From contig OW799233.1 in the NCBI GenBank assembly GCA_941918925.1, positions 83,954,055-84,018,054 on the forward strand: 64,000 nt of DNA. Direction: 5' to 3'. This stretch comes from Phyto melanocephala (Eukaryota > Arthropoda > Insecta > Diptera > Rhinophoridae). Positions 47,740-58,707 of the stretch are shown here, one piece after another; positions within the stretch are counted from its first letter, which is position 1, and every line of letters begins with the position of its first letter. Position numbers and translations under genes: made by a program. Below the pieces are notes generated by a model. That model made no database searches. It had not been told where the DNA came from and saw nothing but the letters and a program-made list of their open reading frames with translations.

Positions 47740-48370
47740 TTAATGTTAGATTCTGATTATTTAAGTCGCTTAAGGCGTGATTACGACCCTCTTGATAAGG
47801 GTTTTTTAACTGCTTAAATAAAAATATTGCCTAACTACTTGCTTGGCGGTATTCATAATCACCACTAAAAATTAAACTTCTTATTATTTTTTCATGTAAT
47901 ATAATATATATAGCAGATTTATTGTTTTAGTCAAATGCAATTTCTAGTAAGACTTAATAAACAATGGCCTCGTTCTAATAAGGAACAAACAATAAAATTA
48001 TAGCATCTAAAATTTCAAATTGCCCAATTTTTGTCTGAAATAGTATTGTGCCATAATACTTATTTTAGATTCAAATACATAGAAAATCAATGTAAATTTT
48101 TAAAAAACCTTCTAGTAATAGCAAATATTATTACAAGTACAGTATTTTTCATTATTTTTTATAGTTTCAATCTACATATGTACCTACACTTTTAATTTAA
48201 AAAAATCGATGTTTACAAGATTTATAAGCAGCGTAAAAATATATATTTTTTTGATTATGTGTCACATAAAAAAATGTATTAGAAACTACTTTACAGCACC
48301 GTGAAATTTAGTAGTAGTGCTTTTCTACATTCAACGAAAACGTTTTTGATATTTTAATTTAATACTTTTC
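47740..48370. other. Non-coding AT-rich stretch
   Basis: No coding region. Its right end may overlap the 3' untranslated tail of the reverse-transcriptase relic to the right. Confidence 0.5.
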
Positions 48371-48633
48371 GCAATTTAGATTTATTAAAAAAAACATTTG
48401 GCTTCCTAATACAACAAGACAAAATATCTTAAATTTACAGTATTAGGATCAGAAAAGTTATTTCATAAAAAAATATATATAATTAACAAAGTACATACAT
48501 ATAATAGTGAAATAGACATAATATTTAAACAAACAAAAAATAACTAAAAATAAAAAAAAGATGTATAATTAAATGTTACATATTAGAGTAAGCAAATCTA
48601 GTTAATAAAGTTGTATGAAAAAGTCACAAAAAT

Positions 48634-49420
48634 TTAAATTTGATAATATTTTATAAGCAAATGTCTAAACCTATTTGCGTTGCTAGTAGTTTGCAAGTTT
48701 AATGAAAGTTGGTTCCAAAGACGGATAGTGTAAATGAAAAACTGTCTCTCAGAGGATGTATCACGATGTCTAATTTGGATAATGCCATTTCCTCTTAATG
48801 ATCTAGCAAATTTTAAACGATCGTAAAGGTATTTTGGTTGTTTCGTCGTTATAATTTTTTGCACTTTTTTTAACTTTAGGTAGTTATCAAAACTAATTGT
48901 ATAAATATGACAGGAGAACGGTGAAATATGATCAAATTTCTTTAACCCATAAATGTAACGTATAACATTATTGAATGATGTTTTTAGTTTCTTAAAATAC
49001 TTCGAATTGCAACCAGAAAAAATCTCAGATGAATATAAAAGAATTGGTAACAAATATGTCTTTGCTAGCAGCTGCCTTATTTTCTGAGGTGTGAAATACT
49101 GCGTGATCCATAGACTTCGAAGCATACTGTAAACCCTACCACATGATTGGTTTATATGGTATGACCATGTCAGATTACTGTTAAAAACCACACCAATATT
49201 TTTGACCGAGCTTACAACTTCATTTTTTGTACCACCCAGGAAAACGTTAAACTCGAAGTTAGTTTTAATAGGTTTTTTGTGAATTATAATGCATTTGGAC
49301 TTTTTAGGGTTGAGACGCAATCCATTTGCTGACGCCCAAATATTTTGTTTTCAATTTTATAATCAAAGCAAATAAATGTAGACCATTGCTAGTTGTAGTG
49401 TACCGGTCCATAGCTATTTG
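48634..49420 (-). pseudogene. 5'-truncated non-LTR reverse transcriptase (thumb and C-terminal part)
   Basis: The minus-strand frame reads WASANGLRLNPKKSKCIIIH, then IGVVFNSNLTWSYHINQSC, TYLLPILLYSSEIFSGCN, RSLRGNGIIQIRHRDTSSER and FIYTIRLWNQLSLNLQ. The first two match the region just after the catalytic YxDD box of Jockey-like LINE reverse transcriptases (NGLxLNPxKSK, GVxxDSxLTW). The RLWNxLP-type tail matches their C-termini. A frameshift lies near 49345: upstream, STFICFDYKIENKIF resembles the expected continuation, but the YADD box is gone. 228 codons remain open. The stop at 48634 is followed by an AT-rich 3' tail, perhaps to about 48370. This is a typical 5'-truncated LINE copy. Confidence 0.8.
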
Positions 49421-51917
49421 CCCAGCTTTAAATGAATTACTCCTGACAAGTACAGCAAAAGTCAAAAAAACGAAATAAATGAATTCAATACTTTAATAAC
49501 ACATATATTTGTAAATTCAAATAAATGTTAGTAACTAAACTTAAAATTGAATTGAAAAAAATGTATTTTTGGAAAATTACTTGTACAGTAATGCATTCAT
49601 TTTATAAAATACACTATGCGTAATACAAAAATAAATAAATTGATAATTGTACCAATGCCAACAAATATTTTGTGAGTGTAATTTTGTACCGAAGAAAAAA
49701 ACTAAAAATGTTATCAAATGTGCCATTCCTGAGTGAAAACATAATTTAAATTATAAAGAAAATTTTCGTAATGCTTCGTTGACTGGCCACCAAGTTTGCT
49801 GTTGCAACATATCTTTGGGTGCAAATATTACAAGCTCGTATAACAAGAGGCATGTGATAATTACACTCAGGTTAATAAGTAAATAAAACTAAATATGAAA
49901 AGAAAACAAAATATAAAAAACAGCATTTTCGTGTGTATGCTACACTTATTTTTAATTGGTGTTTAACTAAACGTATACACCGAGCAGTTAACAGTTAACA
50001 CTTTAAAAGTGGGGGTTTTCTCTATAGAAATGTATTTCGGTGCAAAATTTTCAAATTGCTCTTCAACCAAACCCTTACAATGCCCAGTTAATAGAAGACT
50101 TTTATATCTTCATCATTTGTTATTTATATACAAATTAAAAAAAAAAAAAATTTCCCAAAATTATAGAAAAAATATCAGAAAAATTGTAGAATATAATGCT
50201 CAGTTTAAGTTTTTATTTACCTAAAAAAAATATATATATATATACATATATACATTTAATGCATATTTTCATAATAAAACATCAATGTGATGTATTGAAA
50301 TAAAAAAAGTTTATTTAAGATTTTACAACTTGAACTTGATATTAAAGTGACATCTGTATTTTATAATAAACTTTTTTTGAGTTTTTACCCCTTTGGTTAG
50401 TGGTAAAAGTTAAATAAACCGCATTTTTTTTATTAAAAATAAGAATTCACACTTTCATGGACTCAGGGTATGAATAAAAAAACTGGTTAGAGTTTCACTT
50501 TGGCTAGTAATTTACGTTTCGTACCCTGTAACTACGCTTTTGACACTAACTTCCTTTTCAAGTTGTTTAACTTAAAGTAAAACTAATTTTATTTCACATC
50601 TACAGAATTTTATAAAGAAAACATATGAAAGAAATTTAAGTGGAACGTATTTCGCAAATGCATACATATATTTTTAAGTGCAAACAATTCAGTTTTAGTT
50701 TTAAGTTTAACAAATATTTTCTCTTATTTTATTTAAAACTTTCTAAGAATATCATGTCAATGTTGTTTTGTACAAACGAACAAACTTTAATGTCAAAGTT
50801 CTTCTTTTCAAGTTTTTTTCTGGCTGTCGTCTGTTTTTTAGGGTTTTTGGGTTGACTTTTTTTTAGAAATTGTTGCTTTTTGTTGATTGTTTTTGTTTTG
50901 CCTTTAATAAGTAGTTTGTTTGCTACTATAATTTTTTTTATTTCTTAGAATTTTTATTTCAACTTGAGAATTTAGCACAAATAACTGACTAAATACGACA
51001 AAATAACCATGTATTTACTGCAAAAAAAAAAAAAAAGCATAAAAGACAACAAGAAAAAAGATAATAAAAATAAATAACAATAATACGTAAGAACATCAGC
51101 AAAATGTTGAAAACTGAAACAGTTGTTTAGTCATTTGAAAACGGAAAATATGTTTAAGTTTTGTTGATGAAATTTTTTGTATAAAAATATATATTTGGGG
51201 TGAGCAGATTAAAAGGATAAAGGATAAATAGTGACTACCTTATGAAAGTTGTTTCTTTCTCTCGATAGTATTAAAGTCTTAGAAATAAATTAGTAACCTG
51301 TAAATTTCGATTGTAATTGCTTAAAACTAGATACAGTCAAAATTTTGAAAGCTCTGAATAGTTCTGTTCCGATTCCTACAATTTTTATTTACCATAAATA
51401 TTTTTATTATTGTTGTTGAAGATTTTAATTAAAGCTTTGTTTTTCTATATGTACCTATTCAACTATTGATGACTCTGAGTATAAAAATACTAGATCTTTC
51501 TATAGCTTGCCACAATTATATAAAACTCAAACAACTAACTCACAGAATTAATTTAATAATTTTGAAAAGTTTTATTTTTGTAAAGTAAAAAGTCGATATA
51601 AAGCATTTGGTAATTATATTGCGAAGCCGTTTTGACTTGACCGCTGGCATTAAATAGAATAAATAGTTTAAAAAGCGTATAAATTTATTTTATTATTAAA
51701 TAATTTGTTAAGATTCCAGTTTATTTAAAAATTTGTTTTTAAAAGAAATTTAATATCAAAATTAATCCGAAAACCCGACACTAGCCAAGTGGAATAAATG
51801 CATCTTCAAAGTCAGCAACGGTTATATAGTCAGCACTCTTTGATCGGTAATGGATGTATATATTAAAAAGCTGCGTAAGCAATAAAAAAATTACTTACAA
51901 AAAATCCCATTAAGTAT
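49421..51917. other. Non-coding AT-rich stretch
   Basis: No exon is recognised. A short inverted pair TGAGTGTAATT (about 49671 and 49862) is too short to call. Poly(A) tracts occur near 50140 and 51022-51034. Confidence 0.5.
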
Positions 51918-51919
51918 TA

Positions 51920-52459
51920 AAGGGTCCGCCAAATAACTTTCTTTTCTTGAAAATGCTATAAAAAAAGTGTAGCTTCGGCTGTGTGGCACGTAGCGCCGTT
52001 CTGTTAAAACCAAATGTTGCCAATATCCTCCTCTTCAATTTTTGTGAACAAAAATTCGTTCAACATGGCCCGATAACGATCGCCATTGACTGTAACGGCC
52101 ACTCCTTGCTCATTTTCGAAGAAAACTTGCCCAATTATGCCTCTGGACCAAAATCCGCACCAAACAGTGTATCGTTTTAGGTGTATCCGCTTTTTAATGT
52201 TTGCGTGCGGGTTTTCTTGTCCCAAATGCGATAATTTTGCTTGTTTACATACCCGCCAAGATCAAAATGAGCTTCATCTGAAAAGATGATTTTTTTTTTG
52301 GCAAAATCGGCCAAAGTAATATCGCAATATTTCCCAGCGTTGTTCAAGCGTATAGGAAGGATAAAACTAATTATCTGTAAAATCAGACATGAGCTTAGTG
52401 TTACCATTCACGAAATAAGCACTATTTGAATAAAAAAAAACGTTAGAAGGCGGACCCTT
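51920..52459 (-). mobile_element. Mariner-like deletion derivative
   Basis: The ends AAGGGTCCGCC and GGCGGACCCTT are perfect 11-bp inverted repeats flanked by TA (51918-51919 and 52460-52461). The 540-bp element keeps only the central part of a transposase on the minus strand and lacks both the N-terminal domain and the region after the second catalytic motif. Confidence 0.9.
51975..52400 (-). pseudogene. Mariner transposase central fragment, catalytic residue changed
   Basis: Minus-strand frames give KKIIFSDEAHFDLGGYVNKQ, then YTVWCGFWSRGIIGQVFFEN, NGDRYRAMLNEFLFTK and EEEDIGNIWF. A TAA stop follows in place of Gln, then QNGATCHTAEATL. The second catalytic Asp (QQDGATCH in relatives) reads Asn here. 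A frameshift lies near 52215, between the RIW and GQENPHANI parts. Sequence after AEATL is deleted up to the terminal repeat. It is closely related in sequence to the transposase at 45207 but has a different terminal repeat, so it is a different subfamily. Confidence 0.85.
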
Positions 52460-52461
52460 TA

Positions 52462-53780
52462 ATATATTATAAAATACCGTTTCTTAATTTGAAAACACAA
52501 ATACTAATGATTTTCAATTTAGTGAACACACAACTTTAAGAACATTTTACGCAGCTCTTCAGTATATATTATCTATTTAACTGCCAGGTTTTTAGCTAAT
52601 TGAATTCAAGAATCACAAACTGTTTCATATTGTTTCTATTTCTCTCCTACTCTAGCCATCAGTTAGATGACGATAATAGCAGATGATTTTATTACAATCT
52701 TTGTTTTCAGACGTTTTATTAATGGCTGGCCAGTATCTAACAGAATGAAAGAGATATTCAAAAGGTGACAAAGTTTATGAAAAATTAACTAAAAAAATAA
52801 AAGAATTTATTAAACAATAAACTTATAATTTATATAGTTTATAGTTTTTCTTGTTTCGATTTTTTTAAAATTCCTTTTGTCTCTATTTTTGTACATCTAG
52901 GCTACTATAAACGTATGAAAAATAAAATGCAAACTTCCAGCAATAAAATGCTCCAATTTCCTGTATATTTTGCACTTAACAAAAAACCGCTTAAATTGCT
53001 TCAAATTGACTCACACTTCAAAATCATTGTATGTACGTTTTTATTCATACCCTCCAACAAACTGAAATTTTCATGCAAAAAAAAAAAGCAAAGCAAACAC
53101 TTTACAAGTACCGACATAAACATAAAGACATTCACATGCATACGTAAATATAATAACAATTTTTCGCACAAAATTTATAAAATAAAAGTACAAAAATTCA
53201 TTGTTGCCCCTGTCAGTATCAGCTCAGTTCTGCTTGTCTTATTCTTTGGCATTTTGTTAGCTCGAATTTTGCGTTTTAACGTTTTATGCGCTGACGACTA
53301 CCACGGCGTCGGCGACCCTTGTAAATGAATCCCAAAAATATAACACAACAACAACCACCAGAAAGTATAAAAAAAATAAAAACAAAACATTATTTGTAAA
53401 GATAGAAACTGAACATTCATTCAGTCCAGAACGTCCGTCAGTTACTTTGTTAGTTAGTTAGAAGAACAATGCCGTAAGCAGAGTCAATAAAGAGTTGATT
53501 CCATAAATGTGTTACCAAGTTGTCGCTTTAAAAATTTATCACTTATTATTTATTTAAATTTATATTATTCTTCACCAAAGTATTGAGTTAAAAAAGTTTA
53601 AATAGAAGTTGATTGATTGTTAGGCCTTTTATTTATGTAAACAATTTGTGCTGCATTACCAATCGATGTTCAGTATTCTATTTAAATAACAGTAAAAATA
53701 GTGTTATCAGAAATAAAAAAATCGTGGAATAAGCTGAAGCTTCGATATTTGTTATTTTATTAAAGTGTTTTAGAAAGTAT
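52462..53780. other. Non-coding stretch with a small GC-richer patch
   Basis: The 137-codon frame at 52915-53328 is Lys/Phe-rich with one hydrophobic stretch near its C-terminus (VSISSVLLVLFFGILLARIL). I recognise no family and do not call it a gene. Around 53205-53330 the GC content rises. TCAGTC at 53421 inside ATTCATTCAGTCC resembles a fly initiator, and GTAAGC at 53474 could be a splice donor. These are only hints of a promoter and first exon. Confidence 0.4.
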
Positions 53781-53929
53781 ACAGATCCGATAAGACGGCA
53801 TTGCACACGTTCGTTAGCTTTATTGAAAAGCTCACGATATTGGCTGGGCTAGGGCGCAGAGACTGGGGGCGTAGAAATTAGTCTAGCAAATTTGTTTATC
53901 TGTAGCTAAATATGCCATTGGTAAGACCT

Positions 53930-54700
53930 GGGGCCATAGATCTGAGGAACACTGCCTGTCTGGTGGATATTATTGTTAAAAGAACTCTTATGTATGAAGC
54001 TTTGGTATGATGTAATGCGATCACCATTCTACGTATAGCAGACTCTTAGAGAATGTCCAGCGAACTGCATGACTGCTATTACAAGTGCTCTTCGCACGTC
54101 AACTTCAAAGGCATTATTATCCATGTTGTATTGACTACCTGCTGATCTTATGGCTAAACAAGTGACCCTAAATACGAATATTAGATCACGCGCTTTTAAT
54201 GCATGAAAACCGTATTCTTGAAGCCATGCGGCTATAATGGAGTGCATTTCCAACATTCCGGGATATATTGCACCCTAACTCTCTTCTTTGACAGGAAATT
54301 CTCTAAACAATAGAACTGTTTTCATCCTAGAGGCAGACTGACATATTCTCTGGTTCACGACTTCTATCCCAAAAGACACAAATCAATCAAATGGTATACA
54401 AATCCGGACGAGGATACTCATGCGACTTCTTCGTTCCCAATCTGGATCTGGTTGGTGGTCTAGCTGGACACTGTACCCTGGAAGTACATGCCAGGAGTTT
54501 AAATATCACTTTCAATGACTTCTGTGAAAGTTGTTAATACGAGAAGGAGGGGCAGCATTTTTTTGCCATTAACTAGTTGTATTGGGACTTAGATTCTAGC
54601 GTCTGGCGAAAAGTGCTTTTCACGATCTTGCGAGTATATCTCACGTGAATGTCAAGAAAATATGCCCTTGCTTCTTGCATCGGGCTGGTTTTATATTGTA
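53930..54700 (+). pseudogene. Decayed non-LTR retrotransposon ORF2 C-terminal region
   Basis: A plus-strand frame in register from 54069 reads MTAITSALRTSTSKALLSML, a stop, then LPADLMAKQVTLNTNIRSR and later HAAIMECISNIPGYIAP. This corresponds to the RxACxAITGALRTTPxxALxxxLxLxPxDLxAKQ region and the following stretch before RNase H in Jockey/R1-type elements. Farther on come CTLEVHARSLNITFNDFCES in another frame, then a GxxxFFCH-like segment and FHDLASISHVNVKKICP. Those correspond to the post-RNase H CxxC...H...C finger and C-terminal FFxDLASISxxxVxxxC tail. The RNase H core (YTDGSK) is missing. Many stops and frameshifts mark an old copy; clade assignment is tentative. Confidence 0.65.
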
Positions 54701-57700
54701 AGAATCGTTTCTCTCTGGGTAGAAGCGGGATGAGCTAGATGCGACATCCCAAGTATCATGTATCACAAAGGCATCAGTCATTGACCCAAGAGTGATGGTC
54801 TTCGGAGCATTAGTTTAACCTAAACTAGAAAGTATAGTAACTGCCAAAAGATTTAATATATTTCTTTTTTTAGTAGATTTCAACTTAATTTGCATACAAT
54901 AGAAAAACAAATTTTAAAAAGTGCGTTTTTTCTACAGTTTCTTATGTTTGTTTTAATTAAGAACTCAAGAAATAAGAATATCTAATATCTTTAAAGTTCT
55001 GCATGTTTGAAGGGTAATGTGAGTAGGAGTATGATAAAGCTTTTAAGCAGAATTTACCATCATTGTGTTCATCACTATCGTCATTATCATTATTATATGT
55101 ATTAAACACACACATATAAATATAAGTATGTATATACATTTATCCCTCTTTTAAAAATCAAAACGTTATGAAAAATCCATTTTAAATTGATCAAAGATAA
55201 TTTCACTACCTTAAAATTCAATTAGTATTTGCCAAAATAGTTATTAATTCTTACCTAGCTTCTTTCGTTGATTTAATTCAGATAATTTTTTTTTAAGGAC
55301 ATCAAAAGTTAATCGATTCTTGGTTGAAAATTAGACTTCTACGTCAACTATTTGAAGGTTTTTAGTTTTAGACAAGTTAAATGAAAAGAAAAAAAATCCT
55401 GGGAAACATTAGAGGAAAAATACTACAACTGATAATATATCTTTTAATTTAAAGAGCAGTTAATCGTGGATTTGGTGTAGTCTGCGACAGCAGCATTTAA
55501 ACATCCTTAAGACAAAAGACTTGAGTTGCAAAATAAAAACTAAGAAAAATATAGCATAAGAATGAACATAACAATAATTGCAAAAACAATAACGGCAACA
55601 AAAGCCACATACAATACTTTTAGCGAAAACAACAACAAACAATTAGAGTTCTATAATCGACTGATCTGAATGTTATTTACCCTTTTTCTAGATATATATA
55701 ATGCATACATTTTTTTTAGCAATTACCTTTATCTATTAGCTTACATGTAAGAAACAAGTTCCAAAGAACAAGTTAACTCAATATATTGTTTTTGTTAGGA
55801 TTGAAGGCGATCAGAAAACTGATCTTTTTGATGAATTTTCAAGACACATATTGCTAAATCTACTCAGAAAGTCACAAGAATCGAAAATATATAAATATAT
55901 TTTGTCGGCCGGTTGGTAAAATTATTTTGGTGTTACACATGTACCGTCAAACCAATATATTCGCAGCGTCACCTCTTTTAGTAGTGAAACGTATAATAAG
56001 CAAAATACTTGTAACATGAATAACAAGAGCATGAAAAGTTTTATACTTTTTCCTGAGAAATTGTTAAACGCAAAATAATGTGTTATGTCTCATAAGTCAA
56101 GACTACATTAACATACATACGTACATATACTCCCACTACAAGCATACATTTCATACATTTTCTCCTAAAAGTATAACATAAGAAATTTTAATCAGCCCTA
56201 TTCCAGAAAATATCTAATCAACTAGAAATATATTCAAAATCCAAATAAACACGAATGACAATAAGAAACTTAAGAAAAATACACATAGGATTACATAATT
56301 GCGGACTTCTGACAAAAACAACCTATTGTATAGAAAAAAAACAACAAATTAATAACAATTTAAGTTAATCGTTCCGATGTGGCAACTCTTATCTTAAAAT
56401 TTTTAGTAGGACTTCCGTTAATACAAACAAATCGAAGTTCTATCTATGACTGTGGATTTTTGACAACAAATTTTTAATAAAACGTTTTGACGTTTATTTT
56501 AAATAAACGTTTCAGAAAAGTGAAAAACAAATAAAGGCATCTTGAAGAGTTAATTTTTATGATTAAAAAAACTGAAAATTTTCTCCTCATGACGATATCA
56601 AAAGAAAACCGATATAGTCTTTGAAAAAATAAACTGATTAAAATATTGATTGAACTAAATAAATAAAATGAAGTGAAAGTAGAAATGGGAATAGCCCTTA
56701 TAAGATTTTCTGGTGGTACATACGATTACAAACAATTTTCTTTATTGGAGAAGGGGTTCCTTAAGGTTTCATTTTTATATGTGGAAGCAAGTATGTGTTG
56801 GCTACGTGTCAGACCTTTTTTTTTGTTACGTTACAGGATTTGTTGTTGAGCCATCTATTCAAGACTTCCGAAGCTTTAAATGTTCTCAACATGCTTCCCC
56901 CACTTACACACACTCACTCACGTGAATTCAACATATTCAGGACTACGTCTGTCCATAATGTTTTACTTTTGTTTTAAACCTTATAGAGAGTTTAGTCTTT
57001 TCAAAACTTTCTGCTCGTTCATAGACTAAAACGGAAATGACAGTTCCGTAACATAACGCAGCAGCTTTGTATAAACAGCAATGAATACTGCTGCGGCAGG
57101 AGCTGCCATTGTATTCATATTAGAGAAAATGCTTGTCTTGTAGGAAAGGAACAATTTTCACTTGCTTTATATTAAAATAAAAAATAACAACAGAAAAAAG
57201 TTTTGAAAAACAAAAGTCTGACGGAGTGGCGTTTTGCCTGCCTGAATAGTTATTTACTTGTACTTGCTGTGAAAAGTGAAAGAAAAGAAATCCTTTTGAA
57301 AGCATAATAGTCTGTCAAATAAGCTAAAATAAATATATCTTTGTATCGTCACATAAGACGCAACACGCCCTAACAAAATATTTCATATTGACATTTTCTT
57401 AATTAATTCTGTTCTGCTAGGTCTAAATACCTAATTTCGCAAAAATAACAATATTAAATTTTTATACAGGCTCAGGGTAAGGTCACTTAATTGAGCTCTA
57501 TCTCTACAAATAGATAAGTCTTAACTAATCATATGCTGGCAAGGATAGCTCGTATACGACAGTTTATTTTAAACTTGGTACAGCTTTCCTTATCATTGTT
57601 CATCCTTTTTTATTAACCGAACCGAAGCGTAAAAAATCTTCAATTGTAAGCCCAAATAACATCTTGAGATAACGAATTATCATTGATGTCATGATAATGT

Positions 57701-58324
57701 ATCATAAGAGAATTAAAATCCATTATTTTTATCTGTATCTTTATCTTTTTCTATTAATTTTTTAAATACAGATTTACATTAATAAAAAAATCAATTTAAG
57801 ATTTTAAAATATTATCGGATAGGGCGTAACTAACGTAAGTAAAAAATAACTATTATTTTCAACCGAAATAAATTTAATAATTCTGTTTGACTTAATTGCT
57901 AAATTTTGTGATAATTGTCAATTTATTTTTAATTTACAAAATTTTTGTACTTGTACTCTAAAATTTTTAAATGTTTAATAGTGCGTTTTACATATTCTAT
58001 GACGATATACTCATGTACAGAAACGTTTGTAGATATAATATTCATACATACAGTACCATGCAATTGAATAGCAGTGAATTGTTATAAATAACATTAAAGT
58101 TACGGTTTTTGACAGAAAAACATTCCACCACTGAGAAACGTGATCTTGCAAAAAGTTATATGTATGTTGAACGCAAAAGTAAAAAATTCTATTAAAATTC
58201 TGTTCAACGTTCTGAAAATCTAATTGACAATGCTAAAAATTATAAAAACAGACTGAAGAACCTTAGGAAAGAAATGTTGAAATATTGTCTATAAAATTTC
58301 TATGATAAGTTTAAATAAAAGTTA
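54701..58324. other. Non-coding AT-rich stretch
   Basis: No exon is recognised. A GC-richer patch at 57045-57110 has CAGCAGC/GCTGCGGCAGG words but no open frame of interest. ACA/AAC words are common (55590-55640). Confidence 0.5.
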
Positions 58325-58405
58325 ATTTTTTGTAATATTTTTGTGTAAATAAATAATTAATTTGAAATAACAAATTTTTGAAAACACAAAAATATTACAA
58401 AAAAT
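58325..58405. repeat. Perfect 22-bp inverted repeat
   Basis: ATTTTTTGTAATATTTTTGT(GT) at 58325-58346 pairs exactly with its mirror at 58384-58405, leaving a 37-nt loop. It lies 20 bp upstream of the hammerhead-like motif, so the two may belong to one element. Confidence 0.8.
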
Positions 58406-58424
58406 CAAAATAAATATTAATTTC

Positions 58425-58454
58425 CTGACGATGCTACACAACAGAGTGGCGAAA
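58425..58454 (+). ncRNA. Hammerhead-ribozyme-like motif, copy 2
   Basis: CTGACGA, T, GCTAC, loop ACAACAGA, GTGGC, GAAA: the CUGANGA and GAAA boxes around a 5-bp stem II with one G-U pair. The bulged T and the downstream TATT...AATA are the same as in copy 1 at 29337-29366, while the loop and stem differ slightly. It is probably from the same repeat family. Confidence 0.4.
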
Positions 58455-58707
58455 TATTGAGATAATTAATAAAAGTTAAAGACATTCTTTTAATTATTTA
58501 AATATATTGAGCTGAAATAATTTTAGTTAATATTTAAATTAAAAAGGGGGAATAAAAACTAAATAATTATTATAGAAGTTAATGTTTTTGAACTCTCGAA
58601 AGTCAGCTTGTCTTATAATTATCAAGGAAACACTTTAAGTTTAAAATGGTTAATTATTTTTTTAATTTTTATTTTTGAAAATGATATTAAATGCTATTTC
58701 ATTCGGA

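Noticed and set aside
49671..49870. Inverted pair TGAGTGTAATT about 200 bp apart
   Set aside because: Only 11 bp, no clear target duplication and no second copy; chance cannot be excluded.
51784..51840. TAGCCAAGTGG resembling a tRNA A-box
   Set aside because: No B-box at the right distance, and no acceptor or anticodon stem can be formed.
52915..53328. 137-codon plus-strand frame with a hydrophobic C-terminal stretch
   Set aside because: Lys/Asn/Phe-rich from AT bias, unknown to me. Only the last ~40 codons have normal composition; not enough to call a gene.
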